A stretch of 11,777 nucleotides of DNA from CAYLXU01 sp964388055 (GTDB lineage: Bacteria; Patescibacteriota; Minisyncoccia; UBA6257; JACRHW01), in the NCBI GenBank assembly GCA_964388055.1, contig CAYLXU010000026.1, positions 1 through 11,777 of the forward strand, read 5' to 3'. Of the stretch, positions 1 to 7,175 are shown piece after piece; positions within the stretch are counted from its first letter, which is position 1; each line of letters opens with the position of its first letter. The notes beneath the pieces were generated by a model. The model was not told where the DNA came from. It searched no databases and saw only the letters and a list, made by a program, of their open reading frames with translations. Position numbers and translations under genes: made by a program.

Positions 1-539
1 TATCCCTTATTAAGATCCCAGTCATACTCTGGATATCTTTTAGAAAGACGGGTCATAAAAGAGTCCCTCGAGTGCTTTGCAATAACAGATGCAAGAGCTA
101 CAGAAAATATTCGTTGATCTCCCTTAACATATGTCTTTTGTTGCTCTTTTGGATGTTTTGTGGCAAAAAGCCCTCCATCAAATACCACAAAAAGAGAATC
201 GCCGTAATATTTCTTACATTTGTTCACAAGCATATTGCAACCCCAAAGACCGGCACGATAAATATTTTTAGTGTCTATCATGTTTGGAGATACATCTTGT
301 AAGAGATGTGGAATTTGCAATTCTTTTACAGCACCGAAGATTTCTTTCCTTTTATTAGCAGAAAGCTGTTTTGAGTCTTTTACCCCAATAATTTTTTTAA
401 TCTTCTTGAAATCCTCCTTAAATAAAATTACTGCCCCCAACACCATCGGTCCGACTAAGCTTCCACGCCCAACCTCATCAATACCAACTACAGCATCAAA
501 ACCTTTGCGCCACAAGCTTTTTTCCAATTTTAGATCCAT
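1..539 (-). CDS. rnhB: Ribonuclease HII, 3' end cut by the window edge
   Basis: RNase HII cuts the RNA strand of RNA:DNA hybrids and nicks at single ribonucleotides misincorporated in DNA. Reading down from the ATG at 539, 179 codons are open with no stop. The motif IDEVGRGSLVGPM at residues 20-32 is the family's N-terminal active-site signature. The four expected acidic residues are visible as D21, E22, D121 (in FDGG) and D159 (in AKHSRD). VKDSKQLS at 53-60 and the LASVIAKHSRDSFM block at 149-162 are also typical. Bacterial RNase HII is usually about 200 residues, so only a short C-terminal tail is missing. The gene diverges from dnaE. No Shine-Dalgarno site precedes the ATG. A promoter-like pair (TTGAGA at 564-569, TATTAT at 541-546) lies so close that the true start could be a downstream TTG at codon 5. 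The family call is secure; the start is less so. Confidence 0.95.
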   Translation of the reverse strand, partial: MDLKLEKSLWRKGFDAVVGIDEVGRGSLVGPMVLGAVILFKEDFKKIKKIIGVKDSKQLSANKRKEIFGAVKELQIPHLLQDVSPNMIDTKNIYRAGLWGCNMLVNKCKKYYGDSLFVVFDGGLFATKHPKEQQKTYVKGDQRIFSVALASVIAKHSRDSFMTRLSKRYPEYDWDLNKG

Positions 540-560
540 GATAATATAAATGGAAAATAT

Positions 561-651
561 AAATCTCAAAGTTAAAAATTAAGGTCTGAAATTTACTAAA
601 GAAATTTCACATTTCCACAATTTTGCATTTTGAGTTTTGAATTTTTATTTA
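561..651. repeat. AT-rich spacer with approximate 7-nt periodicity upstream of dnaE
   Basis: The 118-bp divergent spacer between rnhB and dnaE is very AT-rich. Cut into heptads from 561, neighbouring units resemble each other, for example AAAGTTA/AAAATTA, AATTTCA/CATTTCC and TGAGTTT/TGAATTT. By hand, adjacent heptads match at 43 of 84 positions, more than I would expect from base composition alone (roughly one third). The last units end just before the dnaE ATG. Similar phased AT-rich spacers lie upstream of thrS and rplK. The function is unknown. It could be a degenerate repeat, a curved or easily melted promoter region, or a compositional artefact. Confidence 0.45.
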
Positions 652-657
652 GAGCAT

Positions 658-3600
658 ATGCGCTTTACGCATCTCCATGTCCATAGCCATTATAGCCTTT
701 TAGACGGTCTTCCAAAAATAAAAGACCTGGTGAAACGCGCCTCCGAATTAGGGATGGATAGTTTGGCCATTACTGACCACGGCAACCTTTATGGGGCGAT
801 AGAATTTTATAAAACTGCTACAAAAGCTGGCATTAAACCAATTATCGGCGTTGAAACGTATATCGCTCAAGGAAGCATGCACAATAAGCAGCCCGGCATT
901 GATGATAAACGGTACCATCTCACCCTCCTCGCCCTCAATACCACCGGCTATAAAAATCTTGTGCGGCTCGTTACCAAGGCGCAACTTGAAGGATTTTATT
1001 ACAAACCACGCCTCGACAAACCAACACTACAAGAATTCCACGAAGGCATTGTGGCGCTCTCTGGCTGTCTTGGAGGGGAAATTCCAAAAGCAATCCAAGG
1101 AAATCATCTAGACGAGGCGGAACGTCTCATTTACGAATATCAAAATATCTTTGGAAAAGAAAATTTTTATCTTGAACTGGGATCGCAAATTACTATTCCT
1201 GAACAAAAGAAAGTAAACGAAGCTCTTGTGCGGCTCTCCCAAAAAACAGGAGCAAAAATTGTCGCAACAGGAGACTTGCACTACCTCCACGAAGACGATC
1301 GAGAAGCACAGGATATCCTCGTATCTGTTCAAACCGGCAACCAAGTAGGAGACGAAAATCGTTTTACCATGAAGGACATGAAACTCCACATGCGATCTGC
1401 CGAAGAAATGGCCACCCTCTTCCCAAACCAACTAGAAGCCATATCAAATACCCAAGAAATAGCCGAACGGGTACAGATAGAATTAGATCTCGGAAATTGG
1501 ACGTTTCCGAACTTCACCATACCTGAAGGAACTACCTACGATAGCGAACTTAAAAGACTTGCTTATGAGGGGATCGCAAAAAGAAGACTTGAGCCAACGG
1601 AAGATCTTATCAAAAGGATAGAATACGAACTGGATGTCATCAAAACAAAAGGATACTCACCCTATTTTCTTGTAGTTGCTGACCTCTTAAGAAGTGCCAA
1701 GGAGATGAATATTCTCGCCACCACACGAGGATCGGCCGCCGGATCAATGGTGTCCTATCTTACAGGTATCACTACAGTAAATCCAATTGAGTACCAGCTT
1801 CCGTTTGAACGTTTTTTAAACCCCGAACGTCCCTCAGCACCTGATATCGATATGGATCTCGCGGATAATAAACGCGATCAACTAATTGAATACGCGAGAC
1901 AAAAATATGGTCACGACCACGTTGCCCAGATTGGTACGTTTGGAACCATGATGGCACGAGCAGCTGTCCGAGATGTAGCTCGCGCCTTAGGATACCCCTA
2001 CTCAACAGGAGACAAAATTGCCAAACTTATTCCCATGGGATCTCAAGGATTTCCCATGACAATCGATCAGGCACTCAACATAACTCCAGAATTATTAGAA
2101 CTCTACAACAGTGATGAAGATACAAAGCGAATTATAGACCGCGCAAAAAAGCTTGAAGGATGTGCCAGACATATTTCTGTACATGCCGCCGGGGTGGTTA
2201 TCTCCGCAAAACCGCTGTGGGAATATGTCCCTCTTCAACTAGACCCTAAGGGGGGCAAGATCATTACCCAATATGACATGGGGGCAGTAGAAGATGCTGG
2301 CCTTCTTAAATTCGATTTCCTTGGAATTAGAAACCTCGCCATCCTCGCTGACGCGGTAAGACTCGCCAAAGAAACGGTAGGTGCAGACATTAACCTCGAT
2401 CACATTCCCGTCAATGATAAGAAAACATTTGACATGCTTGCACGTGGAGAAACCATTGGCCTTTTCCAGCTAAATGGCGATGGCATGACACGATGGCTTA
2501 AAGAACTTAAACCTACGGTAATTCGTGATCTCAACGTAATGGTTGCGCTCTATCGACCCGGACCGATGGATAATATTAATAACTACATTGCGCGCAAACA
2601 CGGTACTGAACCAATCACATACCTACACCCCAAAATGGAAGGCTTTCTTTCTCAGACGTTTGGAGTACTTGTCTATCAGGATGACCTCCTCATGACGGCA
2701 ATAGAGCTCGCAGGATACTCATGGGGCGAGGTGGATAAATTCCGCAAGGCGGTCGGAAAAAAGATCCCAGAAGAAATGGCAAAACAACATGTTAAATTCG
2801 TGGAAGGGTGTGGAACATATAGTGGCATATCAAAAGAAAAAGCAGAAGAAATTTGGAAACTTTTCGAACCATTTCAAGGTTATGGGTTCAACAAAGCTCA
2901 TGCGGCAAGCTATGGATTTGTCGCATATCAAACAGCTTACATGAAAGCAAATTATCCAGGAGAATACATGACCGCGGTTCTTACAGCCGAATCTGGAGAT
3001 ACTGAAAAAGTTGCAGAAATTATTGCAGAATGCACACGCATGGGAATCCCCGTCCTTCCCCCTAACATTAATGAAAGCGTCGGGCAATTCGCGCTCATTA
3101 AAGGAAAGGACGGGGCGGGAGACTCTATACGCTTCGGTCTCTCGGCAATTAAAAATGTGGGTGCAAACATTATTGAAGCCATTGTTCAGGAGCGGGCATC
3201 GCGGGGCCCTTTTGCCAATATCGAAAATTTCCTTCAACGAGTAAACCATAAGGATCTTAATAAAAAATCTCTAGAATCGCTTATCAAAGCAGGGGCGCTT
3301 GATATGTTCCACGCAAGAAACGTCCTTCTTGAATCAATTGATGCCCTCCTTGCCTACGCAAGCGAAATGAAAAAAGAATCGCAAAGTGCCCAAACCACAC
3401 TCTTTTCAACCGAAACATATATGCCAAAGCTGAAATTAAAAGATGCCTCCCCACTCCCCTTGCGACAAAAACTTGCATACGAAAAAGAATTAATAGGACT
3501 TTATATATCAGGACACCCTCTTGAGGAATTTAGAGAGCGTTTAGAAAAATCGAAATTCAAAACCATTAAAGATCTAGACTCCGTCCATGAAGGAGAGACC

Positions 3601-3843
3601 ATCAAGGCAGCAGGAATTATTTCGACAACAAAAAAAATACTCACCAAAAAGGGGGACGCTATGCTGTTTGTTGAAATAGAAGATTTTACCAATAAAACAG
3701 AGTTAATTGTTTTTCCAAAGTTACTTGCGAAAACAAATGGATTGTGGCAAAAAGACCAATGTATCATGTTTCTTGCAAAAATAGACAAACGAAGCGGAGA
3801 ACTAAAATTACTGTGTGAAGAAGCAAAGTTATTAACAAATTAA
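658..3843 (+). CDS. dnaE: DNA polymerase III alpha subunit (DnaE), replicative polymerase
   Basis: This is the catalytic subunit of the bacterial replicase. I chose the ATG at 658 (1061 residues) because the protein then begins MRFTHLHVHS, the usual DnaE N-terminus; an in-frame TTG at 637 only adds spacer-encoded residues. The PHP domain covers about residues 1-275. All nine expected metal ligands are present: H7, H9, D16, H41, E66, H87, C137, D206 and H208. The polymerase core follows, with catalytic aspartates D398 and D400 (in PDIDMDL) and D553 (in KFDFLG). A helix-hairpin-helix region lies near 870-890. QTTLF at 912-916 matches the beta-clamp-binding motif. An OB-fold region (about 955-1040) ends the protein. 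It is shorter than E. coli DnaE (1160) and lacks the extended tau-binding tail. There is no inserted DnaQ-type exonuclease, so it is DnaE rather than PolC. No Shine-Dalgarno site precedes the ATG. thrS follows 32 nt later without a terminator. Confidence 0.98.
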   Translation: MRFTHLHVHSHYSLLDGLPKIKDLVKRASELGMDSLAITDHGNLYGAIEFYKTATKAGIKPIIGVETYIAQGSMHNKQPGIDDKRYHLTLLALNTTGYKNLVRLVTKAQLEGFYYKPRLDKPTLQEFHEGIVALSGCLGGEIPKAIQGNHLDEAERLIYEYQNIFGKENFYLELGSQITIPEQKKVNEALVRLSQKTGAKIVATGDLHYLHEDDREAQDILVSVQTGNQVGDENRFTMKDMKLHMRSAEEMATLFPNQLEAISNTQEIAERVQIELDLGNWTFPNFTIPEGTTYDSELKRLAYEGIAKRRLEPTEDLIKRIEYELDVIKTKGYSPYFLVVADLLRSAKEMNILATTRGSAAGSMVSYLTGITTVNPIEYQLPFERFLNPERPSAPDIDMDLADNKRDQLIEYARQKYGHDHVAQIGTFGTMMARAAVRDVARALGYPYSTGDKIAKLIPMGSQGFPMTIDQALNITPELLELYNSDEDTKRIIDRAKKLEGCARHISVHAAGVVISAKPLWEYVPLQLDPKGGKIITQYDMGAVEDAGLLKFDFLGIRNLAILADAVRLAKETVGADINLDHIPVNDKKTFDMLARGETIGLFQLNGDGMTRWLKELKPTVIRDLNVMVALYRPGPMDNINNYIARKHGTEPITYLHPKMEGFLSQTFGVLVYQDDLLMTAIELAGYSWGEVDKFRKAVGKKIPEEMAKQHVKFVEGCGTYSGISKEKAEEIWKLFEPFQGYGFNKAHAASYGFVAYQTAYMKANYPGEYMTAVLTAESGDTEKVAEIIAECTRMGIPVLPPNINESVGQFALIKGKDGAGDSIRFGLSAIKNVGANIIEAIVQERASRGPFANIENFLQRVNHKDLNKKSLESLIKAGALDMFHARNVLLESIDALLAYASEMKKESQSAQTTLFSTETYMPKLKLKDASPLPLRQKLAYEKELIGLYISGHPLEEFRERLEKSKFKTIKDLDSVHEGETIKAAGIISTTKKILTKKGDAMLFVEIEDFTNKTELIVFPKLLAKTNGLWQKDQCIMFLAKIDKRSGELKLLCEEAKLLTN

Positions 3844-3875
3844 TTTTAAATTCCAAAATCTGAATTTTTATTGCT
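3841..3875. repeat. Short heptad-phased AT-rich spacer between dnaE and thrS
   Basis: The 32 nt between the dnaE stop and the thrS ATG, read with the stop codon, split into TAATTTT, AAATTCC, AAAATCT, GAATTTT and TATTGCT. Adjacent units match at 16 of 28 positions by hand count. The 12-mer TGAATTTTTATT (3861-3872) also occurs upstream of dnaE at 638-649, so each gene has one copy 15-20 nt before its ATG. There is no Shine-Dalgarno site and no terminator here, so thrS may be cotranscribed with dnaE or may use this element as its own promoter. Confidence 0.4.
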
Positions 3876-5633
3876 ATGAAAACAAAAAAAACGGAAGATA
3901 AAAAACTAGACGAAATTCGCCACTCTTTGGCCCACCTTCTCGCAGCCGCTGTTCTTAAAAAATTTCCTGATGCAAAATTAGGAATTGGTCCGACAATCGA
4001 AAATGGATTTTATTATGACTTTCTTCTTCCTAAGGGACTTACCCTTGAGGATCTCAAAGAGTTTGAACAAGAGATGAAAATACTGGTTCGCACGAACCTC
4101 CCCTTCAAAGGAGAAAAGGTAGGCAAAGAAGTGGCCAGAAAATATTTTAAAAAACAGCCCTTCAAGCTAGACCTCATCAAGGAATTTGCAAAAGAAGGCA
4201 AACAACTCACGGTATATCATACGGGGTCTGTATTTTTCGATCTCTGTCGAGGGGGGCATATAAAAAACACAAAGGAGATAGACCCGGATTCGTTTACGCT
4301 CACCAAGATCGCCGGAGCATATTGGAAAGGCGATGAAAAAAAACCTCAACTGCAACGTGTATACGGTCTTGCATTTACAACCAAAGAAGAACTCGAAGCC
4401 CATCTTCACATGCTTAGTGAGGCAGAGCGACGCGATCACAAAAAACTCGGACCCCAACTCGACCTCTTTACCTTTTCAGAGCTGGTAGGAAGCGGGCTCC
4501 CCCTCTTTACTCCTAGAGGCACAGTAATACGGGAAAAGCTTGAAGAATTTGTTCAATCACTTCAAATTCCCATGGGATATGAACGCGTACGCATCCCCCA
4601 TATTACCAAGAAAGATCTCTACGAAACTTCAGGGCACTGGCAAAAATTCAAAGATGAGCTTTTTAAAGTAACGTCACGAGAGGGGCACGAGTTTGCTCTC
4701 AAGCCCATGAACTGCCCCCACCACACTCAAATTTATGCCTCACGCAAACGCACCTATCGCGAACTCCCCCTCCGTTATTCTGAAGTAACAGCAGTGTACC
4801 GCGACGAACAATCTGGGGAGCTTGGAGGACTTTCACGTGTACGCATGATAACCCAAGACGACGCCCACATCTTTTGCCGCATGAGTCACATTGAAGAAGA
4901 GGTACTCAAAGTATGGGACATTATTGATGCATTCTATACCACCTTCAACATGCCTCTCACTGTGCGATTTTCTCGTCACGACCCAAAACAGTTCTCAAAA
5001 TACCTAGGCACCCCCACAATATGGAAAAAGGCAGAAACCCAACTTAAAGCGGTCATTAAAAAACGTGGGGTAACGTATATCGACGGACTTGGAGAGGCTG
5101 CAATGTACGGCCCAAAAATCGACTTCATTGCAAAAGATTCGTTGGGACGTGAGTGGCAACTTGCAACGATCCAACTCGACTTTAATCTTCCAGAACGTTT
5201 CAACCTTTCCTGTGTAAACGAAAAAGGGAAAGATGAACGCGTTGTTATGATACACCGCGCAATACTCGGATCCGTGGAGCGTTTTATGGCGGTCCTCATC
5301 GAACACTATGCAGGTGCATTTCCTGTGTGGCTTGCCCCGACTCAGGTTGCAATCTTACCTGTAAGCGAAAAACAGCGCGAATACGCCGATTCTGATGCCG
5401 CACAGCTCAAGGAGCGCAACATCCGTGTTTCTCTTGTAGATAGTAATGAAACTCTTGGAAAACGCATCCGAGAAACAGAACAACAAAAAACCCCTTACAT
5501 TCTTGTTGTTGGAGACAAAGAAAAAGAATCAAACTCAGTCTCGGTTCGCAGACACGGAAGAGGAGATGAAGGAACGATGATAGTAGGAACATTCATCGAT
5601 CGTATCATAGAAGAAACCATTCACCGTGCGTAA
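3876..5633 (+). CDS. thrS: Threonyl-tRNA synthetase lacking the N-terminal TGS domain
   Basis: ThrRS charges tRNA-Thr with threonine and hydrolyses mischarged Ser-tRNA-Thr. The 585-residue protein begins almost directly with the editing domain: H16xxxH20 plus C124 and H128 (in CRGGHI) correspond to the four editing-site residues of E. coli H73, H77, C182 and H186. The class II catalytic domain follows. Its zinc ligands, which recognise threonine, are visible as C280 (MNCPHH), H331 (DDAHIF) and H460 (IHRAILGS). Motif 2 (YRDEQSGELGGLSRVR) and motif 3 (ILGSVERF) are intact. The C-terminal anticodon-binding domain starts near residue 485 (TQVAILPVSE). The shift of about 57 residues relative to E. 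coli shows that the TGS domain is absent. There is no in-frame extension that could supply it, since the upstream DNA is the dnaE spacer. The glycine in CRGGHI replaces the usual proline. A terminator follows at 5638. Confidence 0.98.
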   Translation: MKTKKTEDKKLDEIRHSLAHLLAAAVLKKFPDAKLGIGPTIENGFYYDFLLPKGLTLEDLKEFEQEMKILVRTNLPFKGEKVGKEVARKYFKKQPFKLDLIKEFAKEGKQLTVYHTGSVFFDLCRGGHIKNTKEIDPDSFTLTKIAGAYWKGDEKKPQLQRVYGLAFTTKEELEAHLHMLSEAERRDHKKLGPQLDLFTFSELVGSGLPLFTPRGTVIREKLEEFVQSLQIPMGYERVRIPHITKKDLYETSGHWQKFKDELFKVTSREGHEFALKPMNCPHHTQIYASRKRTYRELPLRYSEVTAVYRDEQSGELGGLSRVRMITQDDAHIFCRMSHIEEEVLKVWDIIDAFYTTFNMPLTVRFSRHDPKQFSKYLGTPTIWKKAETQLKAVIKKRGVTYIDGLGEAAMYGPKIDFIAKDSLGREWQLATIQLDFNLPERFNLSCVNEKGKDERVVMIHRAILGSVERFMAVLIEHYAGAFPVWLAPTQVAILPVSEKQREYADSDAAQLKERNIRVSLVDSNETLGKRIRETEQQKTPYILVVGDKEKESNSVSVRRHGRGDEGTMIVGTFIDRIIEETIHRA

Positions 5634-5637
5634 ATGC

Positions 5638-5661
5638 AAAAAGCCCGTATAGGGCTTTTTT
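5638..5661. terminator. Bidirectional rho-independent terminator between convergent genes
   Basis: AAAAAGCCC (5638-5646) pairs with GGGCTTTTT (5652-5660) around the loop GTATA. On the plus strand the stem runs into TTTTTT (5656-5661) and ends thrS. On the minus strand the A-rich arm supplies a T-run and ends the membrane protein gene whose stop is at 5671. It lies 4 nt past the thrS stop and 10 nt past the other stop. Confidence 0.9.
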
Positions 5662-5670
5662 GTTGTGTCG

Positions 5671-6240
5671 TCATTTTGAAATAACACGCTTCGCAAGCGG
5701 TGTTGCAATGCCACCGGCAATACTCAATACCGCAAAAACAATAAGTGTACGAAAATAGAACTCTCCCGGTGATGCAACAAGCTCCAGCACAAGGGCAAGT
5801 AGTAGCAAAGATGCAAGAACATCTGCACAAACACTTCCACCCACTAACCAATTCACCAATGTACGCCCATCAAGCATTTTAAGAAGTGTCGCCGCATAGC
5901 TGCAGGCAACCGAAAGAATGAGAGTTGTAAATACCGCCTTGAGGTATCCATCACCGCTGGGCATTTCCCCCCAAATAATATTAAGGAGCAAAGCTCCGGC
6001 AACCAAGGAAGAACCGACCCCTAAAGAAGTCACGAGACAAGAAACATCTTTTCTGAACCCACACTCCCCAAGTCCAGAGGAACCAAAAGCAACTAGACTA
6101 CCAACCCCCAAAACTATCGTTGTAAGGAAAATTTTTATCTGCAACTCATCAAACGTACCAAACAAAAAAACAAGAATAGCATAAAGCGTCGAAATAGAGA
6201 GTGCAGCAAGTCCAGCTCTATACAATCGCTGCGCAAGCAT
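5671..6240 (-). CDS. Unrecognised six-transmembrane integral membrane protein
   Basis: I do not recognise a family. The 189-residue protein is mostly hydrophobic, with likely membrane segments at about 9-28, 36-54, 68-90, 99-120, 132-156 and 163-182. Basic residues cluster at R5/R8, R63/K64, K121/R126 and the C-terminal AKRVISK. Acidic residues fall in the alternate loops (D31/E32, E92/D97, E160). By the positive-inside rule this predicts both ends in the cytoplasm. There are four cysteines (60, 68, 113, 138) and many small residues in the helices. There is no clear signal peptide and no catalytic motif. The start is well supported: AAGGAGGT lies 7 nt upstream and a sigma70-like promoter precedes it. 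The gene diverges from miaA and converges on thrS, so it is monocistronic. A transporter, a channel-like protein or a membrane-structuring protein are all possible; nothing in the sequence decides between them. Confidence 0.85.
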   Translation of the reverse strand: MLAQRLYRAGLAALSISTLYAILVFLFGTFDELQIKIFLTTIVLGVGSLVAFGSSGLGECGFRKDVSCLVTSLGVGSSLVAGALLLNIIWGEMPSGDGYLKAVFTTLILSVACSYAATLLKMLDGRTLVNWLVGGSVCADVLASLLLLALVLELVASPGEFYFRTLIVFAVLSIAGGIATPLAKRVISK

Positions 6241-6247
6241 ATGACGA

Positions 6248-6255
6248 ACCTCCTT
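6248..6255 (-). promoter_or_regulatory. Strong Shine-Dalgarno site of the membrane protein gene
   Basis: The minus strand reads AAGGAGGT, a full complement to the usual 16S rRNA tail, 7 nt before the ATG at 6240. This fixes the start codon. Only one other gene in the window (tmk) has such a site. Confidence 0.88.
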
Positions 6256-6271
6256 TTCAACAAACTGAAAT

Positions 6272-6280
6272 TGTTATACC
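6272..6280 (+). promoter_or_regulatory. Possible extended -10 element for miaA
   Basis: The plus strand reads TGT followed by TATACC, a TGn-type extended -10. A start about 7 nt downstream (near 6287) would leave only about 4 nt before the miaA ATG at 6291, fitting the lack of a Shine-Dalgarno site. I see no good -35. The same bases read on the other strand form the -10 of the divergent gene, so this may be a symmetric -10 working in both directions. The plus-strand call is tentative. Confidence 0.35.
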
Positions 6281-6300
6281 ATGTAACCCTATGAAGTCAA
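6273..6300 (-). promoter_or_regulatory. Sigma70-like promoter of the membrane protein gene, overlapping the miaA start
   Basis: On the minus strand TTGACT (6300-6295) is followed by a 16-nt spacer and TATAAC (6278-6273), with TG one base before the -10 (TGGTATAAC). That is five of six consensus bases in each box plus an extended -10. Transcription would begin near 6266, giving a leader of about 26 nt that includes the Shine-Dalgarno site. The -35 box lies inside codons 2-4 of miaA, so RNA polymerase bound here would cover the miaA start. Confidence 0.8.
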
Positions 6301-7175
6301 CGCACCACACTATTGTTGCCGTAGTGGGACCAACGGCATCTGGGAAGTCTGACCTTGCTGTTGAAATTGCGAAAAAGATGGGTGGAGAAATCATCTCAGC
6401 CGATTCGAGACAAGTGTACCGTGGAATGGATATAGGAACAGGGAAAATCACCACACAAGAAATGCAAGGAATTCCTCACCACCTCCTCGATGTCGCATCC
6501 CCAAAACGACAGTTTACCGTAGTCCAATATCAAAAACTTGCAAACCAAGCAATCAAAAAAATCTTGGAAAAAGGGAAAGTTCCTGTTTTGTGTGGTGGAA
6601 CAGGACTCTATATTGATGCGGTACTTGAAGGATGGCAATTTCCACACGCAGACATTAACAAAAAGTTGAGAAAAGAGTTGGAGAAAAAATCGACAGAAAC
6701 ATTATTTTTAGAACTCAAAAAACTCGATCCAAGCTTTGCAAGGCGGATAGACAGACATAATAGACGCAGACTTATTCGCGCCCTCGAGATTCTCCAATCG
6801 ACACAGAAAAAAATAGCACCCCTGAAGAAAAAACCCTTGCCCTATCAAGTGCAATATGTCGGCCTTTTTCCGAAATGGGACCTCTTAAGACAAAAAATGT
6901 GCAATCGCCTTGAATCACGCCTCAAAGATGGAATGATAGAAGAGGTGAAAATGCTTCACGAAAAGGAACGTATTTCATGGAAACGTTTAGAGTCGTTTGG
7001 TCTTGAATATAAATTCATCGCACAATATCTTCAAAACAAAATTTCATATGAAGACATGAAAATAGCCCTTGAAAGAGCCATTTTCCAATACGCAAAACGT
7101 CAAATGACGTGGTTTAAGAGAAATAAGAAAATTACTTGGTTTAAGATCTCCTCTGAAGCTCTACAACGGTTTTAA
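6291..7175 (+). CDS. miaA: tRNA dimethylallyltransferase (MiaA)
   Basis: MiaA transfers a dimethylallyl group from DMAPP to N6 of A37 in tRNAs that read codons beginning with U. With the ATG at 6291 the protein has 294 residues, slightly shorter than E. coli MiaA (316). The P-loop GPTASGKS is at 13-20. SADSRQVYRGMDIGTGK follows at 36-52 and holds the catalytic aspartate D38. HHLLDV, GGTGLYIDAVLEG, RRLIRALEI, GLEYKFIAQYL and the C-terminal YAKRQMTWFKR block all match the family. A longer reading from 6201 would overlap the divergent gene's coding sequence and promoter and adds no family sequence. There is no Shine-Dalgarno site; the leader is probably very short. The stop interlocks with that of the convergent coiled-coil gene (TTAA at 7172-7175). 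No miaB is in the window. Confidence 0.97.
   Translation: MKSTHHTIVAVVGPTASGKSDLAVEIAKKMGGEIISADSRQVYRGMDIGTGKITTQEMQGIPHHLLDVASPKRQFTVVQYQKLANQAIKKILEKGKVPVLCGGTGLYIDAVLEGWQFPHADINKKLRKELEKKSTETLFLELKKLDPSFARRIDRHNRRRLIRALEILQSTQKKIAPLKKKPLPYQVQYVGLFPKWDLLRQKMCNRLESRLKDGMIEEVKMLHEKERISWKRLESFGLEYKFIAQYLQNKISYEDMKIALERAIFQYAKRQMTWFKRNKKITWFKISSEALQRF

Noticed and set aside
271..549. Plus-strand open frame of about 92 codons across the left end
   Set aside because: It is antisense to rnhB, whose catalytic motifs are clear; the composition looks like a shadow frame.
623..651. TTGCAT, 17 nt, TATTTA as a dnaE promoter giving a leaderless mRNA
   Set aside because: Each box matches consensus at only three of six positions, in DNA rich enough in A and T to give this by chance.
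637..657. Longer dnaE N-terminus from a TTG at 637
   Set aside because: The extra seven residues come from AT-rich spacer, and the ATG at 658 gives the family's normal start.
5918..6184. 88-codon plus-strand open frame inside the membrane protein region
   Set aside because: It is antisense to a gene with a strong promoter and Shine-Dalgarno site and a topology that obeys the positive-inside rule.
6201..6290. Longer miaA N-terminus
   Set aside because: It would run through the divergent gene's start, Shine-Dalgarno site and promoter and adds no family sequence.
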